This document shows positions 43,918 through 52,605 of a stretch of 64,000 nt of DNA, one piece after another. The stretch is from Gemmatimonadetes bacterium T265. Its GTDB lineage: Bacteria; Gemmatimonadota; Gemmatimonadetes; Gemmatimonadales; Gemmatimonadaceae. The DNA is taken from the NCBI GenBank assembly GCA_019973575.1, contig BPUI01000001.1, positions 2,926,342 to 2,990,341 of the forward strand, in the 5' to 3' direction. The notes under the pieces were generated by a model. The model was not told where the DNA came from, did no database searches, and worked only from the letters and a program-made list of their open reading frames with translations. Position 1 is the stretch's first letter; each line of letters begins with the position of its first letter. A program made the translations under genes and the position numbers.

Positions 43918-44886
43918 GTGTCCCGGTCGGAAGTCCTCTGCGTCGGCGAAGTGCTCTGGGACTCGCTCCCGGCCGGCCTGTTCATCGGCGGCGCCCCCTT
44001 CAATGTCGCCGGCCACCTGCACGCGCTGGGCGTGCCCGTCGGCGTCGTCAGCCGCGTGGGCCGCGACCAGCTCGGCGCCGAGGCGCTCGCGCGCCTGGCG
44101 CGGCACGGGATCGCGACCGACCTCGTCCAAACGGACCCGGCGCTGCGGACGGGGTTCGTCTCGGTCAGCGTCGACGCGGCGGGCGTGCCGGCCTACGACA
44201 TCGTCGAGCCCGCGGCGTGGGACCTCATCGAGCTGCGGGCCAGCCTGCTGGAGCGCGCCGCCGGGGCCGGGGCGATCGTCTTCGGCAGCCTCGCCCAGCG
44301 CCACCGGGTGTCGCGCGCGACCATCGAACGGCTGTGCGAGGTCGACGTCATGAAGGTGTTCGACGTCAACCTGCGCCCGCCGTACGACGACGCCGAGGTC
44401 GTACGTCGCGCGCTCGCCCGCGCGGACGTCGTGAAGCTCAACGAGCCCGAGCTCGAGCAGATGGCCGGCTGGTTCGGGCTGCCCGCGGGCCTTCGGGCCG
44501 GGGCGCTCGCGCTCGCGGACCGCTACGGATGTCGCACGGTCTGCGTAACGCGGGGCGCCGCGGGCGCCGTGCTCCTCAACGCGGGCCGGTGGTCGGAGCA
44601 CGGGGGCTACCGGGTCGCAGTCCGGGACACGGTCGGGTCGGGCGACGCCTTTCTGGCCGCCCTGCTCTCGGGTCTGCTGGCCGGCTCGGACGACGACGTG
44701 TTGCTCCAGCACGCCAACCTTCGCGGGGCATACGTGGCCAGCCGGGACGGGGCCATCCCCGTGTACGACCAGGAGGTGCTGACGCTGATTCGCGCGCACG
44801 GCGTGCCGCCGTCGGCGGTGGCGCCCGCGGGGTTCGCCCGCACGCCCGCTGGGCGCATCCCTCCCCCGCCGGCCCGCTCGCGCTGA
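43918..44886 (+). CDS. PfkB-family fructokinase-like sugar kinase
   Basis: A 322-residue ribokinase-family enzyme that would phosphorylate imported fructose with ATP. Motifs: GEVLWDSLPAGLFIGGAPFNVAGHL near the N-terminus (PfkB signature 1, with the fructokinase-like GGAPFN), VFDVNLRPPY, VKLNEPELEQM, and DTVGSGDAFLAALLSG (anion hole and catalytic Asp). Start is GTG, 29 bases after the GH32 gene, so both form one unit. The C-terminal 35 residues are Pro/Arg-rich and dispensable-looking. Fructose as substrate follows from the neighbouring GH32 genes. Confidence 0.87.
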   Translation: MSRSEVLCVGEVLWDSLPAGLFIGGAPFNVAGHLHALGVPVGVVSRVGRDQLGAEALARLARHGIATDLVQTDPALRTGFVSVSVDAAGVPAYDIVEPAAWDLIELRASLLERAAGAGAIVFGSLAQRHRVSRATIERLCEVDVMKVFDVNLRPPYDDAEVVRRALARADVVKLNEPELEQMAGWFGLPAGLRAGALALADRYGCRTVCVTRGAAGAVLLNAGRWSEHGGYRVAVRDTVGSGDAFLAALLSGLLAGSDDDVLLQHANLRGAYVASRDGAIPVYDQEVLTLIRAHGVPPSAVAPAGFARTPAGRIPPPPARSR

Positions 44887-44930
44887 AGCGCGTGCGATGG
44901 CGCGGTTCTGCTCGATCCCGGTTCGGCCCA

Positions 44931-44948
44931 CTTGCAAACGTTTGCAAG
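44931..44948. promoter_or_regulatory. Perfect LacI-family operator before susC
   Basis: CTTGCAAACGTTTGCAAG is an 18-base perfect palindrome with the central CG and flanking AA/TT usual for LacI/GalR-family sites. It lies 36 bases before the susC start, a position where a bound repressor would block the promoter. It is one of the few AT-rich spots in the locus. Confidence 0.85.
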
Positions 44949-44984
44949 ATCTGCTCACCACCCGCCACCTCTAGGAGACCCGCA

Positions 44985-47900
44985 ATGCAGGCTCGGCGAC
45001 TCACCCGTCGGCAGCGCCGCACGCGCGCGCACCGCGCGCACGCCACCCCCCGCGCGGCCGCGCGCTACGCGCCCGCGCTGCTGCTCCTTCCCGTCGCCCT
45101 CCTCGAACCGGGGTGGGCCTCCGCCCCGGCCGCCGCGCGGCTCGGCACGCTGCAGGCCCAACCGGCCCGCGCCGGGCAGCTCCGCGTGAGCGGCGTCGTC
45201 ACGGCCAGCGGCACCGGCCAGCCGGTCGAGGGCGTGACCGTCCGCGTCCAGGGCACCCAGATCGGCGCCTCGACCAACGCCCAGGGGCGCTACACCATCC
45301 TCGCGCGCTCGGCCGACGACACGCTGGTCTTTACCCGCGTCGGGTCGGCCCGCCAGGCCGTCGCGGTCGGCGGCCGCACGCAGATCGACGTCTCGCTCCA
45401 GGCCGTGGCCGTCTCGCTCCAGGCCGTCGCGGTCCTCGGCTACCAGGCGGTCCCGACGGAGAAGCTCACGGGCGCGGTCGGCACGGTCAGCCCGGCCCAG
45501 ATCCAGGCCCAGGCGGTCGTCCAGAACAGCCCGATCAAGGCGCTGCAGGGGCGCATCGCCGGCGTCACGCTCACCTCGACCGGCAACCCCGAGGACCTCG
45601 GCCAGGTGCGCATCCGCGGCTACAACACGCTCTCGGGCAACGCCAACGACCCGAAGTTCCAGCCGCTCTACGTCATCGACGGCATCCCGAGCCAGAGCAC
45701 GGCCGCGCAGCAGCTCAAGCCGCAGGACATCGAAACCATCGACGTGCTCAAGGACGCGGCCACCGCGTCGATTTATGGCTCGCGTGCGTCCAACGGCGTC
45801 ATCGTCATCACGACCCGGTCCGGCGCGCGGCAGCGGTCGCAGGTCTCGGTCGGCAGCCACCTCACCGCGTCCAACTACGGGTCCCACCTGTCGGTGCTGA
45901 ACACCGAGCAGCGCGGGCAGGCGCTCTGGCAGGCCGCCGTCAACGACGGCATCGACCCGAACACGGTCCCCGTCTACAAGTACGACTGGACGCGGGACGC
46001 CAACGGCGTCCCGGTCCTCAACAAGGTGATCGTCCCGAAGTGGGTGGGCGACTCGAGCATGGGCATCCTCGCGTCGAACACCGACTGGTTCCAGCAGGTC
46101 ACCCGCACGGGCCTCATCCAGGAGCACACCCTCCAGGCCAACACCTCCGGCGACCGCGGCGCGGCGCTCCTGTCGCTCGGCTACTACGACAACAACGGGC
46201 TCGTCAAGGAGACCAACTTCCGGCGGTTCAACGGCCGCATCAACTCGTCGTACAGCTTCTTCGACCGGCGCTTCACGGTCGGCGAGAACCTGTCGCTCAA
46301 CCACGCCTCGGCCGTCCCGCTGCCGTCCGGCCTGGGCGGGACACCGCTCGACAACTCGCTCAACGTGCAGCCGATCCTCCCGGTCCACACGGTGAGCGGC
46401 GGCTGGGCGGGCCCCCCGGGCGCCGGGTTCGACGACCGCGACAACCCGGTGATGCTGCTCGCGCTCAACTCGTGGAACCGGAACACGAGCCTGCAGGGGA
46501 TCGGCAACGTCTTCGCGAACTACGCCGTCACGCCCAACCTGCAGGCCACCGCGCGCTTCGGCCTCGACTACCAGAACGGCGACAACACGAACATCGCGCG
46601 CCGGTACCAGGCCGGGTTCCTGAGCCGCAACATCAACTCGCTGAACGACTACGGGTACAACACCTCGGCCTGGACCTTCAACAGCACGCTGAACTACAAC
46701 CGCCAGTTCGGGCCCCACAACGTCCGGCTCCTCGGCGGCTTCGAGGCCGTCAAGAGTAGCGCCTCGTGGGTGACCGCGTACCACGAGGGCTACGCGATCG
46801 AGACGCAGGCCTACTTCACCCAGAACGCCGGGACCGGCATCCAGACCGTCGCCGGCTCGGACAGCGCGTACGCGCTCGCGTCGTTCTTCGGCAAGGTCGA
46901 CTACGACTTCGCCGACAAGTACCTCGCCACCTTCACGCTCCGCGACGACGGTTCGTCGCGCTTCGGGTCGAATAACCGCTTCGGGCTGTTCCCGTCGTTC
47001 ACCCTCGGCTGGCGCGTCAGCAAGGAGCCGTTCTTCCGGTCGAGCCGCCTCCTCACCGACCTGAAGCTGCGCTACGGCTACGGCGAGACCGGCAACCAGG
47101 CCATCCCGAACAGCGCCCAGTACTCGCTCTACGTCCCGGGCTACGGCTTCGACAACACCTGGAATCCCAACGACGGGACCGCGTACGACATCCGCGGGCA
47201 GAACACGGGCACGCTCCCGTCCGGCTTCTTCCGCACGCAAACCGGGAACCCGAACCTGCGCTGGGAGGCGACAAAGGAGTCGAACGGCGGCCTCGACTAC
47301 AGCCTGTTCGGCGGCCACGTGAACGGCTCGTTCGACGCCTTCGCGCGGACGACGAGCAACATCCTCATCACGCCGCCCTACGCCGCCGTGATCGGGAACG
47401 GCGGGTCGCAGACGGTGAACGGCGCCACGCTCAAGGTGCGCGGGGTCGAGTTCTCGTCCCGGTACGATCGCCAGGCGGGCGCGCTCACGTGGGGGCTCGG
47501 CGTGAACCTCGGTTCGTTCTCGCCCCGAATCACGAGCCTCCCCCAGAGCGTCGTCGGGTCGTACCCTGGCAACGGGTTCCAGAACATCCTCGGCCGCTCG
47601 CCGAACTCGATCTTCGGGTACGTGGTGCAGGGAATCTTCCAGGACTCGAACGAGGTGAACAACTCGGCCGTGCAGCCCGGCAAGAACGTCGGCCGGCTCC
47701 GGTACGCGGACCTCAACGGCGACGGGAAGATCGACGCGCTCGACCAGAAGTACCTGGGCACCACGGACTCGAAGCTCGACTACGGCATCAACCCGTCGGT
47801 GACGTACCGGCGCGTCTCGCTGAGCCTCCTCTTCCAGGGGCGCTACGGCGCGGACGTCTACAACGGCATCAAGGCGCAGACCGACTTCACGTCCAACTTC

Positions 47901-48248
47901 ACGGGGGCGAACTTCGGCACCCGCGTGCTGCAGGCGTGGACGCCCCAGAACCGTAACAGCACGATCCCGGCGCTCTCGCTCTCGAACACCAACAACGAGT
48001 TCCGGGGGTCGAGCTACTTCGTCGAGAGCGGCAACTACCTCAAGCTGCGCGAGGTCGTGCTCGGGTACACGCTCCCGCAGAACGTGCCGGTCCGCGGGCT
48101 GAGCGTGCTCAACGGCGCGCGCGCCTTCGTGCGCGCGGGCAACCTGTTCACGGTCAAGGGGAACACGACCCTGCCCGACCCCGAGCTGCCCTTCGGCGCC
48201 TACCCGCTGCCGCGCACGTTCACGTTCGGCCTCGACGTGTCGTACTGA
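44985..48248 (+). CDS. susC: SusC/RagA-family TonB-dependent outer-membrane receptor
   Basis: A 1087-residue outer-membrane transporter. Order: a basic N-terminal stretch (1-28) before a hydrophobic signal core (LLLLPVALL), a CarboxypepD_reg-like domain (about 68-145, VSGVVTASGTGQPVEGVTV), the TonB plug (LQGRIAGVTL, PLYVIDGIP, SIYGSRASNGVIVITTRSG) and the 22-strand barrel, ending with YPLPRTFTFGLDVSY. It would import fructan oligosaccharides with its SusD partner, powered by TonB. AGGAG lies 9 bases before the ATG. Residues 136-149 contain SLQAVAV twice, from a 21-base tandem duplication at 45390-45431. Confidence 0.93.
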   Translation: MQARRLTRRQRRTRAHRAHATPRAAARYAPALLLLPVALLEPGWASAPAAARLGTLQAQPARAGQLRVSGVVTASGTGQPVEGVTVRVQGTQIGASTNAQGRYTILARSADDTLVFTRVGSARQAVAVGGRTQIDVSLQAVAVSLQAVAVLGYQAVPTEKLTGAVGTVSPAQIQAQAVVQNSPIKALQGRIAGVTLTSTGNPEDLGQVRIRGYNTLSGNANDPKFQPLYVIDGIPSQSTAAQQLKPQDIETIDVLKDAATASIYGSRASNGVIVITTRSGARQRSQVSVGSHLTASNYGSHLSVLNTEQRGQALWQAAVNDGIDPNTVPVYKYDWTRDANGVPVLNKVIVPKWVGDSSMGILASNTDWFQQVTRTGLIQEHTLQANTSGDRGAALLSLGYYDNNGLVKETNFRRFNGRINSSYSFFDRRFTVGENLSLNHASAVPLPSGLGGTPLDNSLNVQPILPVHTVSGGWAGPPGAGFDDRDNPVMLLALNSWNRNTSLQGIGNVFANYAVTPNLQATARFGLDYQNGDNTNIARRYQAGFLSRNINSLNDYGYNTSAWTFNSTLNYNRQFGPHNVRLLGGFEAVKSSASWVTAYHEGYAIETQAYFTQNAGTGIQTVAGSDSAYALASFFGKVDYDFADKYLATFTLRDDGSSRFGSNNRFGLFPSFTLGWRVSKEPFFRSSRLLTDLKLRYGYGETGNQAIPNSAQYSLYVPGYGFDNTWNPNDGTAYDIRGQNTGTLPSGFFRTQTGNPNLRWEATKESNGGLDYSLFGGHVNGSFDAFARTTSNILITPPYAAVIGNGGSQTVNGATLKVRGVEFSSRYDRQAGALTWGLGVNLGSFSPRITSLPQSVVGSYPGNGFQNILGRSPNSIFGYVVQGIFQDSNEVNNSAVQPGKNVGRLRYADLNGDGKIDALDQKYLGTTDSKLDYGINPSVTYRRVSLSLLFQGRYGADVYNGIKAQTDFTSNFTGANFGTRVLQAWTPQNRNSTIPALSLSNTNNEFRGSSYFVESGNYLKLREVVLGYTLPQNVPVRGLSVLNGARAFVRAGNLFTVKGNTTLPDPELPFGAYPLPRTFTFGLDVSY

Positions 48249-48280
48249 CCGCGCCGCCACCCTCTCCCGGACTCACACCC

Positions 48281-50005
48281 ATGAAGACGTTACGGTCCCT
48301 GGCGGCGGCGGTCGCGTTAGGCGTCGCCGCGCTCCCGCTCGCGGGGTGCGACAAGTTCCTCAAGCAGGACCCCACGGGCACGGTCAGCAGCGACCAGCTG
48401 AACACGGCGGCGAACCTCGAGGGCATGGTCGTCGCGGCGTACGCGAACCTCGGCAACGACCACTTCAGCGTCCCCTACACGAGCATGTGGCCGTACGGCG
48501 ACGTGCGCTCGGGCGACTCGTACAAGGGCGGCGGCGGCACGGGCGACATCAACGAGTTCAACAGCCTCGAGCAGTTCGTCTTCGTCCAGCCGACGATCGG
48601 GCAGTTCGACGCGATGTGGTACCGGCTCTACGTCGGCGTCGGGCGGGCGAACGACGCGCTGCGCCGGATCAACGCCGCCAGCGCCGCCGACTTCCCGAAC
48701 AAGCTGCAGCGCCAGGCCGAGCTGCGCTTCATCCGGGCGCACTTCTACTTCATGCTCAAGGAGCTGTTCAACCGCGTCCCGTACATCGACGAGAACCTCG
48801 ACCTCGCCAAGTACCCCACGGTCTCGAACGTCGCGCTCGGCAGCGACTCGGTCTGGAGCCTGATCGCGTCCGACTTCCGCTTCGCCGCGGCCACCCTGCC
48901 CGCCACCCAGGCCGACGAGGGGCGGGTCACGAAGTACGCCGCCGAGGCGTACCTGGCGAAGGTCCAGCTGTGGCGGGCGTACGTGCAGAACGACGCCCAC
49001 GCCGTGACGAGCGTCGACCAGGGCAGGCTGCAGGAGGTCGTCCAACTCACGGGCGACGTCATCGCGTCCGGCCAGTACGCGCTGACCCCGGACTTCGCGG
49101 ACAACTTTTTGTTCGCGACGGAGAAGAACAAGGAGGCCATCTTCAAGATCAACATGTCGCAGTCCGACGGCACGCCGCACGGGCGGGTCGACATGGCCAA
49201 TGGCCTCAACTACACGATGGCGCCGCAGTACGGCTGCTGCTGGTTCCACATCCCGAGCCAGAACCTGATTAACGCGTTCAAGACGGACGCGCAGGGGCTC
49301 CCGATGTTCGCCACGTACAACCAGACGAGCCTGGCGGACTCGGTCGACTACCAGACCAACACCGTCGACCCGCGCCTGGACCACACGGTGGGCATCGTGG
49401 GTCACCCGTTCAAGTACGAGCCGGGCTTCGTCTTCCTCCCGGGGTGGGCCCGCGTCCCGCAGGTGTATGGGCTGCACTCGTCGATGAAGGAGCTGCAGCA
49501 GCCCGACTGCGCGTGCCTGGTCAAGGTGGGGCCGTTCTTCGCGAGTTCGAAGGACATCGAGACGATCCGCTACGCGGACGTCCTGCTCTGGCAGGCCGAG
49601 GCGCTGATCGAGCTGGGGCGCCAGAACGAGGCGCTCCCGCTCATCAACCAGGTCCGCAACCGCGCGGCCGCGAGCACCGGGCGGCTGAAGTACGCGGACG
49701 GCACGCCGATCTCGAACTACAACGTCCAGCCGTACTCCGGCGCGGGCTGGACGCAGGACTACGCCCGCCAGGCGCTGCGCTACGAGCGGCGGATGGAGTT
49801 CGCGATGGAGGGGATCCGCTTCTTCGACCTCGTGCGCTGGGGCGTCGCGGCCCAGACGCTCAACGACTACTTCGCCGTCGAGGCGCAGCGGCACGACTAC
49901 CTGAAGCAGGCCCATTTCACCGCGGGACGCGACGAATACCTGCCGATCCCGCAGAACCAGATCAACTTCACGCAGGGGCTCTACCAGCAGAACCCCGGCT
50001 ACTGA
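48281..50005 (+). CDS. susD: SusD/RagB-family nutrient-binding outer-membrane lipoprotein
   Basis: A 574-residue surface lipoprotein that captures glycan for SusC. Lipobox LAGC (Cys23). SusD-like N-terminal region: CDKFLKQDPTG, then AYANLGN and WYRLYVGVGRANDALRRI. The TPR-like helical core includes AELRFIRAHFYFMLKELFNRVPYI, and the RagB C-terminal region includes VLLWQAEALIELGRQNEALPLINQVRNRA and RRMEFAMEGIRFFDLVRWG. It starts 32 bases after susC and ends 1 base before the second GH32 gene, so the three are one operon. Confidence 0.93.
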   Translation: MKTLRSLAAAVALGVAALPLAGCDKFLKQDPTGTVSSDQLNTAANLEGMVVAAYANLGNDHFSVPYTSMWPYGDVRSGDSYKGGGGTGDINEFNSLEQFVFVQPTIGQFDAMWYRLYVGVGRANDALRRINAASAADFPNKLQRQAELRFIRAHFYFMLKELFNRVPYIDENLDLAKYPTVSNVALGSDSVWSLIASDFRFAAATLPATQADEGRVTKYAAEAYLAKVQLWRAYVQNDAHAVTSVDQGRLQEVVQLTGDVIASGQYALTPDFADNFLFATEKNKEAIFKINMSQSDGTPHGRVDMANGLNYTMAPQYGCCWFHIPSQNLINAFKTDAQGLPMFATYNQTSLADSVDYQTNTVDPRLDHTVGIVGHPFKYEPGFVFLPGWARVPQVYGLHSSMKELQQPDCACLVKVGPFFASSKDIETIRYADVLLWQAEALIELGRQNEALPLINQVRNRAAASTGRLKYADGTPISNYNVQPYSGAGWTQDYARQALRYERRMEFAMEGIRFFDLVRWGVAAQTLNDYFAVEAQRHDYLKQAHFTAGRDEYLPIPQNQINFTQGLYQQNPGY

Positions 50006-50006
50006 G

Positions 50007-51575
50007 ATGGGCCGCAGCCGACCGGCGTGCCCCGGCCGACGCCGGGGCGACGTCGGACTGGTCGCCGCCGCGCTGCTGGCCCTCGCGTCCGCGCGCGGGC
50101 CGGCGCGCGCGCAGGCAGCGCCCGCGGCAGCGCCCGCGGCAGCGCCCGCGGCAGCGCCCGCGGCAGCGCCCGCGGCAGCGCCCGCGGCAGCGCCCGCGGC
50201 AGCGCCCGCGGCAGCGCCCGCGGCGGCCGCGCGGGACACCGCCGACCCGTACCGGCCGCGCTTCCACCTCACGCCACCGACGGGCTGGATGGGCGACCCG
50301 GACGGCCTCGTCTACGCGGGCGGCTGGTACCACGTCTTCTACTGGGGGCACGCGGTCAGCCGCGACTTGGTCCACTGGCGCGAGCTGCCCGACGCGCTCT
50401 ACTCGCCGGACCACGCCCACCTCGCGTTCTCGGGCTCCGCGGTCGTCGACACCGCGAACACGAGCGGACTCCGGCGGCGCGGCGCGGACCCGCTCGTCGC
50501 ATTCCTCACCCGCCCGGGGCGCGGCGAGACCATGGCGGTGAGCTACGACGGCGGCCGCACCTTCGAGGACGACGCGGCGGACCCGGTCGTTAGGCACGAG
50601 GGGCGCGACCCCAAGGTGTTCTGGTACGCGCCCGGCAAGCACTGGGTCATGGTCGTCTACGACGAGTCGCAGACCCGCCCCCTCGCGACCGGCGGGACGG
50701 CCATCCGCTACCAGAACGCGATCTACACGTCGCCGGACCTGACGCACTGGACCTACCAGTCGAGCGTCCCGGGCTTCTTCGAATGCCCCGAGTTGTTCGC
50801 GCTCGGGGTGGAGGGGCAGCCGGGCGTGACGAAATGGGTGATGTACGACGGGTCCGGCTCCTACGTCGTCGGCGACTTCGACGGCCGGCGGTTCACGCCG
50901 GAGCAGACGTTCCGGCACTACGACTACGGGCACGCGTTCTACGCCTCGCAGACCTACAACAACCTCCCGGCGGGCGACGGCCGGCGGGTCCAGATCGGCT
51001 GGTTCCGCGGCGGGCACTTCGACGGGATGCCGTTCAACCAGAAGATGACGTTCCCGACGTCGCTCAAACTGCGCCGGAGCTTCGACGGGTACCGCCTGAC
51101 CCCGACGCCCGTCGCGGAGATCGCCTCGCTGCACGCGCGCACGCACACGTTCACGAACCAGATCATCGTCGGCGACAGCGCGTTCCGCTCGCCGGCGACG
51201 GGCGACGTGCTGCACGTGATCGCCGAGATCGACCCGGGCGACGCACCCGTCGTGGGGCTGGACGTCAACGGCTACCGGCTGGCGTACGACCGCTTCAGCA
51301 AGACGCTCAACGGCATCGGCTACGTGCCGCCCAGCGCCGACAACTTGAGGATCGAGGTGATCGTGGACCGGGTGGGGGTCGAGGCGTTCGTCAACGACGG
51401 CGATCTGTACTTTGTCGACGCACTGAACTCGGCGGACGCGGCGAAGAAGCTCGAGGTGTTCGCGACCGGGGGGCGCGAGCGGAAGGCGGTGCTGAAGTCG
51501 CTCACGGTGCACGAACTCGGGTCGATCTGGGCGCCGGCGGACGCGAAGGCGGCGCGGTCGGCGTCGACGCGTTGA
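50007..51575 (+). CDS. Divergent GH32-like fructan hydrolase with Ala-Pro linker
   Basis: A 522-residue secreted GH32 relative. Signal peptide to about residue 35, then an AAPA-repeat linker to 75. Catalytic residues are kept: Asp97 in WMGDPDG (normally WMNDPNG), Asp201 in GRDPK and Glu259 in FFECPELF. Yet the block between FY and WGHAVS (residues 112-113), which in the other GH32 of this locus carries QHNPFGN and six more residues, is missing: a 13-residue in-frame loss near the substrate pocket. It also ends with a beta-sandwich (VIVDRVGVEAFVNDGDLYFV). Specificity is probably altered; it may act on other fructosides. Confidence 0.85.
   Translation: MGRSRPACPGRRRGDVGLVAAALLALASARGPARAQAAPAAAPAAAPAAAPAAAPAAAPAAAPAAAPAAAPAAAARDTADPYRPRFHLTPPTGWMGDPDGLVYAGGWYHVFYWGHAVSRDLVHWRELPDALYSPDHAHLAFSGSAVVDTANTSGLRRRGADPLVAFLTRPGRGETMAVSYDGGRTFEDDAADPVVRHEGRDPKVFWYAPGKHWVMVVYDESQTRPLATGGTAIRYQNAIYTSPDLTHWTYQSSVPGFFECPELFALGVEGQPGVTKWVMYDGSGSYVVGDFDGRRFTPEQTFRHYDYGHAFYASQTYNNLPAGDGRRVQIGWFRGGHFDGMPFNQKMTFPTSLKLRRSFDGYRLTPTPVAEIASLHARTHTFTNQIIVGDSAFRSPATGDVLHVIAEIDPGDAPVVGLDVNGYRLAYDRFSKTLNGIGYVPPSADNLRIEVIVDRVGVEAFVNDGDLYFVDALNSADAAKKLEVFATGGRERKAVLKSLTVHELGSIWAPADAKAARSASTR
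50115..50222 (+). repeat. 12-base tandem repeat encoding an AAPA linker
   Basis: Nine consecutive, almost identical copies of GCAGCGCCCGCG, period 12, inside the second GH32 gene. They encode a flexible Ala-Ala-Pro-Ala linker directly after the signal peptide. Identical DNA units suggest recent expansion, and copy number may vary between strains in steps of four residues without a frameshift. Confidence 0.95.
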
Positions 51576-51613
51576 CGTGCGCATCGCAGGAGCGCCGTGG
51601 TCGGCCGACTACT

Positions 51614-51680
51614 GTCATCCTGAGCGCGGCGAAGGATCGCGGCGCTCGGCACACCGATCCTTCGCTGCGCTCAGGACGAC
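51614..51680. repeat. Dispersed palindromic repeat family A, copy 5
   Basis: Arms 51614-51639 (GTCATCCTGAGCGCGGCGAA onward) and 51655-51680 pair over about 26 bases with one or two mismatches and a 15-base loop. It lies between the convergent ends of the fructan locus and the polyol operon and is the only hairpin there, so it may act as their terminator. Confidence 0.9.
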
Positions 51681-51748
51681 GGGCGCGCCGCGCTCGGGAC
51701 GACGGACTCGCGACGGCGAGCGACCGCGCGCCCCCGCGTCAGCTTCCG

Positions 51749-52519
51749 TCAGCTCAGCACGTTCCCGCCGTCGACGTTGAGCGTCTGGCCGACGATGTAC
51801 TCGGCCTCGTCCGACGCGAGGAACAGCGCCGCGCGCGCGACCTCCTCCGGCCGGGCGAGCCGGCCGTACGGGATCGCGGCGCGCACCTGACGGGTCTTCT
51901 CGCCTAACGGGATCCCGTCCTTCTCGGCGTACAGCGCGTCGACCCTGGCCCACATCGGCGTGTCGACCACCCCGGGCGCGATCGCGTTGACCCGGATGCC
52001 CTTGTCGACGAGGGCCAGCGCCGCCGACTGCGACAGGCTGATCGTCGTCGCCTTGGTCGCGGCGTAGACCGCCGAGTGCGCCTCGCCCCGCCGGCCCGCC
52101 TGCGACGCGGTGTTGACGATCACGCCGCGCCGGCCGGTCTCGACCATGTGCCGGGCCACCTGCTGCAAGACGAAGAAGAAGCCGCGCACGTTGACCGCGA
52201 ACAGCCGGTCGTAGCCCTCCTCGGTGACCTCGAGCAGCGGCTCCATCCCGAACACGCCGGCGTTGTTGACGAGCACGTCGATCCCGCCGGCCGTCGCCAC
52301 GACCTCGTCGACCATGGCGGCGATCGACGGCACCGACGCCACGTCGACCCCCACGCCGAACGAATCGTTCGGCAGCTCCCCGGCGACGGCCCGTGCCGCG
52401 TCGGCCGAGACGTCGGCGACGACGACCCGGGCGCCCTCGTCCGCGAAGAGGCGGGCGATCGCCTGCCCGATGCCGCCGGTGCCGCCGGTGACCACGGCGA
52501 CCTTGTCCTGGAGCCTCAT
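51749..52519 (-). CDS. SDR-family polyol/sugar dehydrogenase (sorbitol dehydrogenase-like)
   Basis: A 256-residue classical SDR. NAD loop TGGTGGIG at 11-18, NNAG at 85-88, catalytic Ser139, Tyr152 and Lys156 (YAATK), and IRVNAIAPGVVDTPM after them. Asp36 in VVVADVS predicts NAD rather than NADP. The sequence resembles L-iditol/sorbitol 2-dehydrogenase and acetoin-reductase-type SDRs. It is last in a minus-strand operon, 86 bases after the mannitol dehydrogenase gene, and presumably oxidises a polyol or keto sugar made there. The ATG at 52519 follows GAGAGAA. Confidence 0.85.
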   Translation of the reverse strand: MRLQDKVAVVTGGTGGIGQAIARLFADEGARVVVADVSADAARAVAGELPNDSFGVGVDVASVPSIAAMVDEVVATAGGIDVLVNNAGVFGMEPLLEVTEEGYDRLFAVNVRGFFFVLQQVARHMVETGRRGVIVNTASQAGRRGEAHSAVYAATKATTISLSQSAALALVDKGIRVNAIAPGVVDTPMWARVDALYAEKDGIPLGEKTRQVRAAIPYGRLARPEEVARAALFLASDEAEYIVGQTLNVDGGNVLS

Positions 52520-52605
52520 ACCGATTCTCTCCTCGCGGGGGTACCGCCGGTCGGTTGCCCAATGTTGCGCCGCGCGCTCACGGGGCCGCGTGAACGCGGC
52601 GGCGT

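Noticed and set aside
44955-48260. A 1101-codon open frame antisense to susC
   Set aside because: Composition is Arg/Val/Ala/Asp-rich with no domain or motif; it mirrors codon bias of the real gene, as expected at this G+C.
50115-50222. Direct repeats considered as a CRISPR-like array
   Set aside because: Units are 12 bases, in tandem without spacers and in frame inside a gene; no cas genes nearby.
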